This document shows positions 26,912 through 35,702 of a DNA stretch of 64,000 bases, in pieces (the stretch's first letter is position 1; every line of letters begins with the position of its first letter). Origin of the DNA: Chryseobacterium rhizosphaerae (GTDB taxonomy: Bacteria > Bacteroidota > Bacteroidia > Flavobacteriales > Weeksellaceae); NCBI RefSeq assembly GCF_003385455.1, contig NZ_QNUF01000027.1, forward strand, positions 1 through 64,000, written 5' to 3'. A model generated the notes under the pieces. It was given only the letters and a program-made list of their open reading frames with translations, did no database searches and was not told where the DNA came from. The position numbers and the translations under genes are program-made.

Positions 26912-28306
26912 ATGGACAGACGTAAATTTCTAAAAGGATCAGCATTACTATCAGGTCTCTTTACAATATCTCCGCTTGAACTTTGGAGTTCCAAAAGAAA
27001 TACTGAGCAACTCCATTCCGGAAGTGCAAAGAATATTATATTTATGGTAAGCGACGGGATGAGTCTTGGAACACTTTCAATGGCCGACCTGTATTCCCGG
27101 AATATTTTGGGAAAGGGAAGTAATTGGCTTAATCTGTATCATGATCAAAAAGTTTCACGGGCATTGATGGATACGGCTTCAGCCAGTTCTATTGTTACAG
27201 ATTCAGCTGCTGCCAGCTCGGCTTTCGGAGGGGGAATCAGAGTGAAAAACGGGGTATTAAATATGGGAGCCAATGGCGAAAAGCATCTTCCTATATGGCA
27301 AAAATTTAAAAAAGCAGGAAAAAAAGCCGGCTGCGTCACCACGGTAACGATTACCCATGCTACACCCGCCGGATTCTGTGTAAATTCTGCCCAAAGAAAT
27401 GCAGAGCCTCAAATCGCTGAAATGTATGCCGAGCTGGAATTAGATGTTCTGATGGGCGGCGGCGATGAGTTTTTTAATCCTGAAAAAAGGGAAGATAAAA
27501 AAGACCTTTATGCTGTTTACAGAAAAAAAGGATACCAGGTCCTTAAGGAGCGCAATCACCTGAAAGACATTAAAAAAGGAGAAAAGATAATAGGAGTATT
27601 CAGTACAGGAGCGTTGCCTTACAGCATCGACAGAACCAGTCTTCCTGATTTCAAAAATACACCTACACTGGCCGAAATGGCAAAAACAGCGATTGATCAG
27701 ATGAAAGATCATCCGGGAGGTTTTGTACTTCAGGTAGAAGGAGGAAAAGTAGACTGGTCTGCTCATGCCAATGATGTAGCCGCATTAATCCATGATCAGC
27801 TTGCATTTGATGAAGCAGTCAAAACAGTAATGGATTTTGCAGAGAAAGACGGAAATACGCTGGTGATCATAACTACGGATCATGGAAATGCCAATCCCGG
27901 AACGATTTACGGAACTGATGCTACCAAAAAATTCAACAGTATTTCAGACTACAAATACACTAATGAATATATTCTGAATCAGATCCATAAAGATTTTTCT
28001 GTGAAAGATATTAAAGACTGGATTTACGAAGGCAACCAACTGGCTCTGAATGATGATGAAGCCAAACATCTATTAAGTTTCTATAACGGTCTTGAAAAAG
28101 AAGAAGGGCTTTACAATTATAAAAAACTTCCGTTCAAACTCTATTCTGATATTCAGAAAAACCGTAATTCAGTAGGGTGGATCAGCATGGATCACTCCGG
28201 AGATTATGTAGAAGTGGCGGTTTACGGTCCGGGAAGTCAGCTTTTGAAGCCTTTCATTAAAAATACAGATCTGCATGACCTAATGCTTAAAGCTTCTCCT
28301 TTATAA
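26912..28306 (+). CDS. Tat-exported alkaline phosphatase
   Basis: 464 residues. The N-terminus has a twin-arginine signal (DRRKFLKGS at 2-10) followed by a hydrophobic stretch. The catalytic core shows FMVSDGMSLG and the nucleophile segment TDSAAASSAFGGG (Ser98), then VEGGKVDWSAHANDV and ITTDHGN, the metal ligands of the alkaline phosphatase superfamily. It releases phosphate from esters in the periplasm. It sits under a Zur-type box, which is unusual because the classical enzyme needs zinc and is normally phosphate-controlled. Confidence 0.92.
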   Translation: MDRRKFLKGSALLSGLFTISPLELWSSKRNTEQLHSGSAKNIIFMVSDGMSLGTLSMADLYSRNILGKGSNWLNLYHDQKVSRALMDTASASSIVTDSAAASSAFGGGIRVKNGVLNMGANGEKHLPIWQKFKKAGKKAGCVTTVTITHATPAGFCVNSAQRNAEPQIAEMYAELELDVLMGGGDEFFNPEKREDKKDLYAVYRKKGYQVLKERNHLKDIKKGEKIIGVFSTGALPYSIDRTSLPDFKNTPTLAEMAKTAIDQMKDHPGGFVLQVEGGKVDWSAHANDVAALIHDQLAFDEAVKTVMDFAEKDGNTLVIITTDHGNANPGTIYGTDATKKFNSISDYKYTNEYILNQIHKDFSVKDIKDWIYEGNQLALNDDEAKHLLSFYNGLEKEEGLYNYKKLPFKLYSDIQKNRNSVGWISMDHSGDYVEVAVYGPGSQLLKPFIKNTDLHDLMLKASPL

Positions 28307-28345
28307 ACTTATTCATATTTTCATATCATATTAATTTTTTGGTGT

Positions 28346-28373
28346 AACAGGGCGAATTGTATTTTGCCCTGTT
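28346..28373 (+). terminator. Terminator after alkaline phosphatase
   Basis: AACAGGGC at 28346-28353 pairs with GCCCTGTT at 28366-28373, followed by TTGGTTATT. Confidence 0.7.
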
Positions 28374-28455
28374 TTGGTTATTATACCCGGGAATAAATGC
28401 AAAGAAAATCAGACCATCTAAATTACAGAGTACACAAGCGGCAAATCTTTTCTGC

Positions 28456-29892
28456 CTATCGGCCACGATCTACCCGCATACTCTTTATAATACGACCCAA
28501 TCTCTTTAAAGCTTCTTCCACTTTAGTATTCCATACATTATTACAGCTGATCCTGATATAGTGGATATAATCACCATTATTGGAAAATAAAGGCCCCGGA
28601 GCAATATTTACAAACTGATCAATGGCTTTTTGCTGAAGTTCAAAAGCATTGATATATTCTGGCAATTCTATCCAAAGCACCAGACCTCCTCCGGGACGGC
28701 TCATCCGTATATCAGATGGAAAATAATTTTCTACAGCCTGTATAGTCAATAACATAAGCCTGTGCAGTTCGGGTCTCAATTTTCGCAGGTGTCTGTCATA
28801 AGCACCCGTTTTTAAGAGCTGTAGCAAAGACAGCTGTACAATACTTGCCGTAGCTACATTGGTAACAGCTTTTAACTTTACAACCTGATCAGTAAACCTT
28901 CCTGCAGCACACCAGCCAATTCTGTAACCCGGTGCTGCTGATTTAGAGAAAGAAGAACAAAGCATTACCCAGCCCTCTTTATCATAACTTTTTATATTTG
29001 TCGGACGCTGGGCCTGAAAATGAAGATCACCATAAATATCATCATCTATGACCGGTATCTTCATCCTTTCAGCAAAAGCAGCTATAGCCTGCTTTTTTTC
29101 ATTGCTTAGCATAATACCGTTCGGATTATTAAAGTTTGAAATCAATAAACAGGCTGAAATCTTTTGACTCTTGCAAATCTCTTCCAATTCCTCAATATTG
29201 ATTCCAGCTAAAGGGCTGCCTGATAATTCAATTATTTTTAATCCGAGGCTCTCTATGGTTTGTAATATACCATGGTAGATGGGTGACTGAACAATGACAG
29301 TATCACCCATTTTCGTTACAGCACGCAGACATAGACTCACCGCTTCCAGCGCACCATTGGTTATGATGACATCATCTGCGGCCAGCTTTCCCTGCCAAAG
29401 AAAAGACCTTTTGGCAATTTCTGTCCTTAGGTGAATATTTCCTGCAGCCGATTCATACTGCAAATGTTGTCCGGTTAAATCTCTGGAAGCTTGTTGCAAA
29501 CTCCTCCGCAGAGCATTAAAAGGCAGAAGGTCAGGACTTAAAACAGCATTAAAAAATGATACATAAGACTTATTTTCAAGGTCAGGAAATGAAGCTTCCT
29601 GCAGGACTTTTCCAATAGCAACCTCCTGAGCAAATGTTTTATTTTCTACATACTGAGGAAGATGTATGGAAGAAACAGAGGTACGGAGTACCATAAAACC
29701 CGATCTTTCTTTTCCTACAATCAATCCCTTGTCTTCCAGAACCATAAAAGCTTTGAGGATGGTACCTACACTTACTTTTAATTGCTCCCGGATGCTACGC
29801 AATGATGGAAGCTTGGATCCCACAGGATAGGTACCGTTATTAATAGAAATCTCAAATTGATCTGCAAGAGCTATGTATTGAAAATCTTTCAT
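28456..29892 (-). CDS. MocR/GabR-type PLP-dependent transcriptional regulator
   Basis: 478 residues. The N-terminal GntR helix-turn-helix reads YPVGSKLPSLRSIREQLKVSVGT. A fold-type I aminotransferase domain follows (about 100-475), with the PLP-lysine segment SSFSKSAAPGYRIGW and the conserved SNFNNPNGIML and DDDIYGD motifs. Such proteins act as regulators that bind PLP. It is divergent from an Asp/Glu-type racemase, and two identical 10-bp direct repeats lie in the 84-bp spacer, as expected for MocR operators. Confidence 0.9.
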   Translation of the reverse strand: MKDFQYIALADQFEISINNGTYPVGSKLPSLRSIREQLKVSVGTILKAFMVLEDKGLIVGKERSGFMVLRTSVSSIHLPQYVENKTFAQEVAIGKVLQEASFPDLENKSYVSFFNAVLSPDLLPFNALRRSLQQASRDLTGQHLQYESAAGNIHLRTEIAKRSFLWQGKLAADDVIITNGALEAVSLCLRAVTKMGDTVIVQSPIYHGILQTIESLGLKIIELSGSPLAGINIEELEEICKSQKISACLLISNFNNPNGIMLSNEKKQAIAAFAERMKIPVIDDDIYGDLHFQAQRPTNIKSYDKEGWVMLCSSFSKSAAPGYRIGWCAAGRFTDQVVKLKAVTNVATASIVQLSLLQLLKTGAYDRHLRKLRPELHRLMLLTIQAVENYFPSDIRMSRPGGGLVLWIELPEYINAFELQQKAIDQFVNIAPGPLFSNNGDYIHYIRISCNNVWNTKVEEALKRLGRIIKSMRVDRGR

Positions 29893-29930
29893 CTGTTACA
29901 TTAATATATTCATTTTTTGTATCTGTTACA
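29891..29930. promoter_or_regulatory. Direct-repeat operator, probable MocR binding site
   Basis: ATCTGTTACA occurs at 29891-29900 and again at 29921-29930, exactly 30 bp apart (about three helical turns). MocR-family proteins such as GabR bind direct repeats. The second copy lies 16 bp upstream of the racemase -7 element at 29947-29954 (TACTTTTG), and the first overlaps the regulator start. Confidence 0.6.
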
Positions 29931-29976
29931 ACATGGTAAAGATATATACTTTTGTTGAGAACAAAAAAAGAAGAAT

Positions 29977-30684
29977 ATGAAAAAATTAGGATTAGTAGGA
30001 GGGATCAGCTGGGCTTCTACCTTAGACTATTACCGCTTATTGAACGAAGGGATCAATCAGGAGCTGGGCGGATTGAATTTTGCAGAGTGTATCATTTATT
30101 CTGTAAACTTTAATTATTTTCAACAGTTTAACGCCGATTACGATTGGAATGCAACCTTCGACCTGCTTTTTGATGCTGCTCAAAACTTAAAAAAATCCGG
30201 AGCAGAAGCCATTGTTCTTTGTGCCAATACAGCTCATATCGTTGCTGATAGAATGGAAGAACTCATAGGGCTGCCACTCATCCATATTACAACTGCTACA
30301 GCCAATGCTGTTAACCGGAAAGGATTAAAAAAAGTCGGTTTATTGGGAACCAGTTATACGATGGAGCTGGATTTTTATAAAGATAAATTGATTGAAGGCG
30401 GCCTGGAACCTTTAATTCCGGAAAGCAGTGAAGACAGGGATTATATAGAAGATATTTTGAGAAACGAGTTGAGCCGGGGGATTATTAATCCTGAAACCAA
30501 AAAGAAATACCTTACCATCATTCAGGGGCTGATTGACCGAGGTGCTGAAGGTATTATTTTAGGATGTACAGAAATCCCTTTATTGATCAAACAGGAAGAT
30601 GTTTCAGTTCCTGTATTTGATACCATTAAAATCCATGTTGATGCTGCTGTAGAATTTGCAGTTTCAAAACAGAAAATAGAATAA
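29977..30684 (+). CDS. Aspartate/glutamate racemase family protein
   Basis: 235 residues. It holds the two catalytic cysteines of the cofactor-free racemase fold in their motifs, VLCANTAH (Cys82) and LGCTEIPLL (Cys197). The start MKKLGLVGGISWAST carries the family opening motif. Substrates range over Asp, Glu, Ala and hydantoins. It is divergent from the MocR regulator, which probably controls it. A TAnnTTTG element at 29947-29954 precedes it. Confidence 0.88.
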   Translation: MKKLGLVGGISWASTLDYYRLLNEGINQELGGLNFAECIIYSVNFNYFQQFNADYDWNATFDLLFDAAQNLKKSGAEAIVLCANTAHIVADRMEELIGLPLIHITTATANAVNRKGLKKVGLLGTSYTMELDFYKDKLIEGGLEPLIPESSEDRDYIEDILRNELSRGIINPETKKKYLTIIQGLIDRGAEGIILGCTEIPLLIKQEDVSVPVFDTIKIHVDAAVEFAVSKQKIE

Positions 30685-30695
30685 TCAATGGATAG

Positions 30696-30719
30696 GAACC
30701 GGGTACTCATCTCCGGTTC
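30696..30719 (+). terminator. Terminator after racemase
   Basis: GAACCGG and CCGGTTC form a 7-bp stem with a 10-nt loop, followed by TTATTATTT. Confidence 0.6.
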
Positions 30720-30865
30720 TTATTATTTAATCCTGGAATAATTCCGTTTTCCTATGATCAGTATTTCTACTTACATCACTTTGAGTAGAAATACTCTTGT
30801 CCTGCTTTATGGTAAGAGGTAATTTTATGGTATCAAAATCAACAAACAACCTAAAACTTGATATC

Positions 30866-32191
30866 ATGAACCATGTAAAATACAGGATAGGAAAATGGCT
30901 TCCTTCCGACAGAGCGTTTTTAAATAACTGGATAGAAAAAAAGATCCAACAGGTTAAAAACAGCAATACCCCATTAAGCCCGGCCGTAGCAGACCTGAGA
31001 GATGCTATCTACAGTGATCCCGTTTTATATATGAGCTTCACCAGCATGTACGATGAGATTCCGCAAGGCTATAATGAACCTGTAAAAAACTTTGAAACCA
31101 TGTTACTGATCATTAATCAGGTTTTGAAGGAAGCTCCTTGTTACAGCACAATAGAAGATACAATAGGATTAGTGGGATTTCCAATCAACGCCATATTGGA
31201 TTGGGCAATGGGTACTCAGGCAGGATATTTAACCTTTCTGCATCCTGTAGTGAATGAAAAGCTCAGTGTAATACTGGCAGAATGGAAGACCTTCCTGGAA
31301 TCCCCGGATTCAAAATATGTTTTGGTAGACGGCCCCGTTATTCAGCCACAACCCGATTATACGCAGCCTATAGGATGGCTTTCTCCGGATTCTTTAGAAG
31401 CTATTGCAGCCATGGATCCTTTAAGAGGAAAGGGCAAAGATCCTGAAAATGCGTTGGATAACTTCATATACAACTACCAATGTGATCCTTCACAGCCTCA
31501 TTTTGGATATAAAAGCTGGGATGATTTTTTCACCCGGGAATTTAATCCGGGAATCAGAGAGGTAAGCCCTGAAGACCAGGATCAGTCCGTAATTGTGAAC
31601 GCCTGCGAATCAGCTCCCTACAACTGTGTGACCAATGCAAAAATGAAAGATAAATTCTGGATGAAAGGGCAGCCTTATTCTTTACTGGATATCATGAATA
31701 ACCATTCGCTAGCTCAGCAATTTGGAGACAACAGCACTGTGTATCAAGCCTTTTTATGTGCTAAAACTTATCACAGATGGAACAGTCCGGTAGACGGTAA
31801 AATAGTAGCCATTGAAAATGTTCCGGGTACCTATTACGCAGAAGCTCCGATAGAAGGGTATGATCCGTCAGGACCCAATGACTCTCAGGGCTATATTACA
31901 GAACTGGCGGCCCGCGCTCTAATTTTCATCCAGTCGGATAATGAAAAAATAGGACTGATGTGTTTTGTGGCTATTGGTATGGCGGAAGTTTCCAGCTGTG
32001 AGATTACAGTGAAGGAAGGTGATCATGTGAAAAAAGGAGATCCCATAGGTACCTTCCATTTTGGAGGTTCTACCCATTGTCTGATATTCAGACCGGGAGT
32101 GAATATCAAATTTGATTTTCATGGACAGACTCCGTGTTTAAATACCTATAATATTCCTTTAAAAGCTAGAATTGGAGTCGTTACAGACTAA
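30866..32191 (+). CDS. Phosphatidylserine-decarboxylase family protein, PsiD-like (possible amino acid decarboxylase)
   Basis: About 441 residues from the ATG at 30866; the frame is open from 30797 but the upstream part is polar and unneeded. The C-terminal domain ends with FGGSTHCLIF, where Ser (about 402) follows GG and matches the LGST pyruvoyl-generating site of phosphatidylserine decarboxylases. The N-terminal half (PEVADLRDAIYSDP-like) resembles the PSD-associated domain. No membrane segment is seen, unlike the phospholipid enzymes. Soluble members with this layout include the fungal PsiD L-tryptophan decarboxylase, so a free amino acid is a plausible substrate. The adjacent racemase supports amino acid metabolism; a role in phosphatidylethanolamine is also possible. 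Confidence 0.75.
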   Translation: MNHVKYRIGKWLPSDRAFLNNWIEKKIQQVKNSNTPLSPAVADLRDAIYSDPVLYMSFTSMYDEIPQGYNEPVKNFETMLLIINQVLKEAPCYSTIEDTIGLVGFPINAILDWAMGTQAGYLTFLHPVVNEKLSVILAEWKTFLESPDSKYVLVDGPVIQPQPDYTQPIGWLSPDSLEAIAAMDPLRGKGKDPENALDNFIYNYQCDPSQPHFGYKSWDDFFTREFNPGIREVSPEDQDQSVIVNACESAPYNCVTNAKMKDKFWMKGQPYSLLDIMNNHSLAQQFGDNSTVYQAFLCAKTYHRWNSPVDGKIVAIENVPGTYYAEAPIEGYDPSGPNDSQGYITELAARALIFIQSDNEKIGLMCFVAIGMAEVSSCEITVKEGDHVKKGDPIGTFHFGGSTHCLIFRPGVNIKFDFHGQTPCLNTYNIPLKARIGVVTD

Positions 32192-32230
32192 TAAATACTA
32201 TAAATCATAGTAACGGTAAGTGTGTTAAAC

Positions 32231-32262
32231 AAAAAATGAGGTATTTTATGACCTCATTTTTT
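32231..32262. terminator. Bidirectional terminator between PSD-family gene and anti-sigma gene
   Basis: AAAAAATGAGGT at 32231-32242 pairs with ACCTCATTTTTT at 32251-32262, with T-rich flanks on the right and A-rich on the left. Confidence 0.8.
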
Positions 32263-32281
32263 TATTTTTATTCCAGGATGG

Positions 32282-33106
32282 TTATATTCCACCCATTACA
32301 TACATGTTTTCCATAGTAGGAACCGGGCTTCCACCTTCTTTTTCAAGGGTGATGGCAAAGGCCTGTGCTTTTGAAATAGTCGCCAGTGCAATCTGGCTGT
32401 CTTTATCTTCAGTATACATTCCTGCGCTTACCGGCTTTCCATCTTCAAGAGCCCAAAGCTGATACTGCATACCTTCCGGAGTTTTAGGAAGACTTTCAGC
32501 ATTCAGATATACTTTTTTTGTTTTTTTGTCCCAGAAAACCATGGCCTTGGCATCCTGATGTTTTTCAACCCCTTTTAACATCACCATTTGCATATCCGGA
32601 TTGGAAAACATATTCAATTTCCGATCCATCTTTTTCATAGCGACATCCTGGGATTGCTTTTCTGCTGCCAGTTTTGTCATTTCCTGTTTTACTGCAGATT
32701 GACTGTTCATCCAGAACAGATTTCCAGCCACACTTAACAGGAATAAAACAGATGCTGCCACAGCATAAGGTTTCCAGTTTGTTTTTCCCTGGATCTGTTC
32801 CCGGGTTTTCATTTCCCCGTCATCTTTTGCTTCCGGAATATCTGTAGAAAGAGACGGTCTTATTTCTTCAACAGAAGACTGTTCCTGTTGAATTCTGTTC
32901 CAGATTTTAGATTTCAGATCACTTGGAGGTGTTACAGCCTGAGCCGTAGCAAGATGTTCCAAAGTTTTTTGGGCTTCTTCAAAAGCCGCTTTTACTTCAG
33001 CATTATTCTTCATCACACACTCCAAAATCCCAGCTTCCTCGGGAGAAGCATGGCCTAGAATATAAGATTCTATAATTCCGGATGATATGTATTCTTTTGT
33101 GTTCAA
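32282..33106 (-). CDS. Anti-sigma factor (RskA-like, membrane-bound)
   Basis: 274 residues. An N-terminal cytoplasmic part (1-110) with short helices precedes a single transmembrane helix at about 113-133 (YAVAASVLFLLSVAGNLFW). The C-terminal domain (about 175-274) matches the anti-sigma-K C-terminal fold (KVYLNAESLPKTPEGMQYQLW, ALEDGKPVSAGMY). No Zn-binding HxxxCxxC motif is visible in the N-terminus. It starts 1 bp after the ECF sigma gene, so the two are co-expressed and it should hold that sigma at the membrane. Confidence 0.88.
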   Translation of the reverse strand: MNTKEYISSGIIESYILGHASPEEAGILECVMKNNAEVKAAFEEAQKTLEHLATAQAVTPPSDLKSKIWNRIQQEQSSVEEIRPSLSTDIPEAKDDGEMKTREQIQGKTNWKPYAVAASVLFLLSVAGNLFWMNSQSAVKQEMTKLAAEKQSQDVAMKKMDRKLNMFSNPDMQMVMLKGVEKHQDAKAMVFWDKKTKKVYLNAESLPKTPEGMQYQLWALEDGKPVSAGMYTEDKDSQIALATISKAQAFAITLEKEGGSPVPTMENMYVMGGI

Positions 33107-33107
33107 T

Positions 33108-33713
33108 TTATTGATAATCTTTTAGCAAATCTTTTAATTTCATCAATGCATTCCGCATTTTCGTTTTTACCGTTCCCAGGGGTATCTTCAGTTTTTCGGA
33201 TATTTCGTGTTGGGTATATCCCTGATAATAAGCAAGATTAATAAGTTCCTGCTTGTCTACTTCCAGACCTTCCAGCACATTGTTAAATCCAATATAATCG
33301 GATGAATTGTTGGTCGTTGAAAGTTCTGTAGTATTATATACGAAATCCGGAAGTGGTTGGTTTTTAAGCTCATTCTGAAACCCTTTAGATTTTAAATAAT
33401 CTATTGCAGTATTTCGGGCAATATTGATCATCCATGTATAAAATCTTCCTTTAGAGTCATCATATTGGTGGATAGAATTCCATATTTTAACAAAAACATC
33501 CTGAATGACTTCTTCAGTATATTCTTTAGACTGAACAATACGAAGAATAATTCCGTACAGCGCACCCGAATAGTGGTCATACAGATAATGAAAACCGGTT
33601 TCGTTTTTTTCTTTTAATAAAACGATAAGCTCCTCTTCAGAATAGGTTGTCTTAATAATTGTTATTTTTCCTTCCAAATGTAGCAAAATAAAACACATTC
33701 CAAACGAAATCAT
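33108..33713 (-). CDS. ECF-type RNA polymerase sigma factor
   Basis: 201 residues, which may start internally (Met6, 33698). Region 2 contains YTEEVIQDVFVKIWNSIHQYD and FYTWMINIARNTAIDYLKSK. Region 4 is LINLAYYQGYTQHEISEKLKIPLGTVKTKMRNAL, an ECF SigK-like pattern. It is paired with the RskA-like anti-sigma and faces the FAS1 and ferritin-like genes across the 252-bp tandem repeats, which makes those genes plausible regulon members. Confidence 0.9.
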   Translation of the reverse strand: MISFGMCFILLHLEGKITIIKTTYSEEELIVLLKEKNETGFHYLYDHYSGALYGIILRIVQSKEYTEEVIQDVFVKIWNSIHQYDDSKGRFYTWMINIARNTAIDYLKSKGFQNELKNQPLPDFVYNTTELSTTNNSSDYIGFNNVLEGLEVDKQELINLAYYQGYTQHEISEKLKIPLGTVKTKMRNALMKLKDLLKDYQ

Positions 33714-33823
33714 TAAAATCTTTTACTTTATATATGATTTTATTTGAGAAAACTATTTAAACTTTTTTACTAAACCACAAATCGAAGATTCAACGTAGTC
33801 AGACACAAAAATTTTTATTTTTT

Positions 33824-34850
33824 AGACACTTTAGTACACTTTAGAAAGTTTAAAGGAATACCGCACAATTAAGTTCACATAAGATCAAAATCAAAGATTT
33901 TCTTAAAACTTCAGTGTACTTTATATGCGCAAAGCTGGAAACTTTAATAACTTAAGTGTTTAAAGACTTTTGTGACTTTTGTGGTTACAAGAAAGTTTTA
34001 ATCCTAGGGTTGGATTCCTACGGAATGACAAACAGAACACTAGCATACATCATCTCAATATTGCAAATATTTAAAACACTTTAGAGCACTTTAGCAAGTT
34101 TAAAATAATAGTGTATAAGTAAGTGCACTTAAGATGAAAATCAAAGATTTTCTTAAAACTTTAGTGTACTTTATATGCGCAAAGCTGGAAACTTTAATAA
34201 CTTAAGTGTTTAAAGACTTTTGTGACTTTTGTGGTTACAAGAAAGTTTTAATCCACTAGGGTTGGATTCCTACGGAATGACAAACAGAACACTAGCATAC
34301 ATCATCTCAATATTGCAAATATTTAAAACACTTTAGAGCACTTTAGAAAGTTTAAAATAATAGTGTATAAGTAAGTGCACTTAAGATGAAAATCAAAGAT
34401 TTTCTTAAAACTTTAGTGTACTTTATATGCGCAAAGCTGGAAACTTTAATAACTTAAGTGTTTAAAGACTTTTGTGACTTTTGTGGTTACAAGAAAGTTT
34501 TAATCCACTAGGGTTGGATTCCTACGGAATGACAAACAGAACACTAGCATACATCATCTCAATATTGCAAATATTTAAAACACTTTAGAGCACTTTAGAA
34601 AGTTTAAAATAATAGTGTATAAGTAAGTGCACTTAAGATGAAAATCAAAGATTTTCTTAAAACTTTAGTGTACTTTATATGCGCAAAGCTGGAAACTTTA
34701 ATAACTTAAGTGTTTAAAGACTTTTGTGACTTTTGTGGTTACAAGAAAGTTTTAATCCACTAGGGTTGGATTCCTACGGAATAACAAGCAGAACACTAGC
34801 ATACATCACTCTTTATAAATCTCAACATTGCAAATATTTAAAACACTGTA
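33824..34850. repeat. Four tandem copies of a 252-bp non-coding unit
   Basis: The marker TAGGGTTGG recurs at 34005, 34257, 34509 and 34761, giving exact 252-bp spacing. Copies two to four are almost identical and the outer edges are degenerate. Each unit holds ACACTTTAGAGCACTTTAG, an inverted repeat TGAAAATCAAAGATTTTCTT and the run ACTTTTGTGACTTTTGTGG. No coding frame runs through it. The array fills the space between the divergent sigma gene (33713) and the FAS1 gene (35057), so both promoters lie at its edges. Confidence 0.9.
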
Positions 34851-35056
34851 GAACACTACCTGTGTACTCAATGATCACCCCTGTTCTTACCTGAAACCTA
34901 TAGAAAATTTACTTTGACTTCATTCTTTTTTAAAAATAAACAATTGATAATCAGATAATTGTAAATTATTTCATTTTTTATCAATCTAAAACAAAACCAA
35001 CCTCGTAAATGACACTAAGAACACAATCAAGTATAACTCAATAAAAATCAACCACA
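34851..35056. other. Spacer between repeat array and FAS1 gene
   Basis: About 200 A/T-rich bases that should hold the FAS1 promoter. I see no clear TAnnTTTG element, which would fit use of a dedicated ECF promoter. Confidence 0.35.
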
Positions 35057-35626
35057 ATGAACACACAATCAAAAATCGCAGTTTTAGCAATGATCACCTT
35101 ATCATTCGCTTTTAGCGGGAAGCTAACTGCACAAACGATGAAAGAAAAAACAGTAATGGTAGGAGGGGCTGCCATGTATCCATCTAAGAATATTATTGAA
35201 AATGCCGTCAACTCTAAAGACCATAAAACCCTTGTCGCTGCAGTAAAAGCTGCGGGATTGGTAGAAACATTACAGGGAGCGGGTCCTTTTACCGTGTTGG
35301 CACCTACAGACGCTGCTTTTGCAAAGCTTCCGAAAGGAACTGTGGAAAATCTTGTAAAACCGGAAAACAAAGCCATGCTTACCAGTATACTGACTTACCA
35401 TGTTTTGCCGGGAAAATATAATGCTAAGGAAATATGGGCAGCTGTAAAAGCCGGAAACGGGAAAAGTATGATGAAAACAGTACAGGGAGAAGAACTTACA
35501 TTCTGGACAAAAGGTAAAGATCTTTATATAAAAGATGCCAAAGGAAACAGTGCCAAAGTGACCATTGCGGACGTAAACCAATCTAATGGAGTTATTCATG
35601 TCATAGATACAGTTTTAATGCCATAA
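35057..35626 (+). CDS. Secreted fasciclin (FAS1) domain protein
   Basis: 189 residues. A signal peptide (FAFSGKLTAQ at about 20-29) precedes one FAS1 domain. Conserved boxes: GPFTVLAPTDAAFAKLP (H1 region), LTSILTYHVLPGKYNA (YH box), and the terminal SNGVIHVIDTVLMP (H2). FAS1 domains mediate adhesion or surface association. It is followed at 76 bp by two ferritin-like proteins and preceded by the repeat array and the divergent sigma/anti-sigma pair. Confidence 0.93.
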   Translation: MNTQSKIAVLAMITLSFAFSGKLTAQTMKEKTVMVGGAAMYPSKNIIENAVNSKDHKTLVAAVKAAGLVETLQGAGPFTVLAPTDAAFAKLPKGTVENLVKPENKAMLTSILTYHVLPGKYNAKEIWAAVKAGNGKSMMKTVQGEELTFWTKGKDLYIKDAKGNSAKVTIADVNQSNGVIHVIDTVLMP

Positions 35627-35702
35627 GGATTAACAAAACAGCATATTGAGGTATGCTGTTTTTTCTTCTATTATCTCAACAAACACTTAAACAATTAATA
35701 TT

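Noticed and set aside
33824-34850. CRISPR array
   Set aside because: The repeats are 252 bp, contiguous, without variable spacers, and no cas genes are present.
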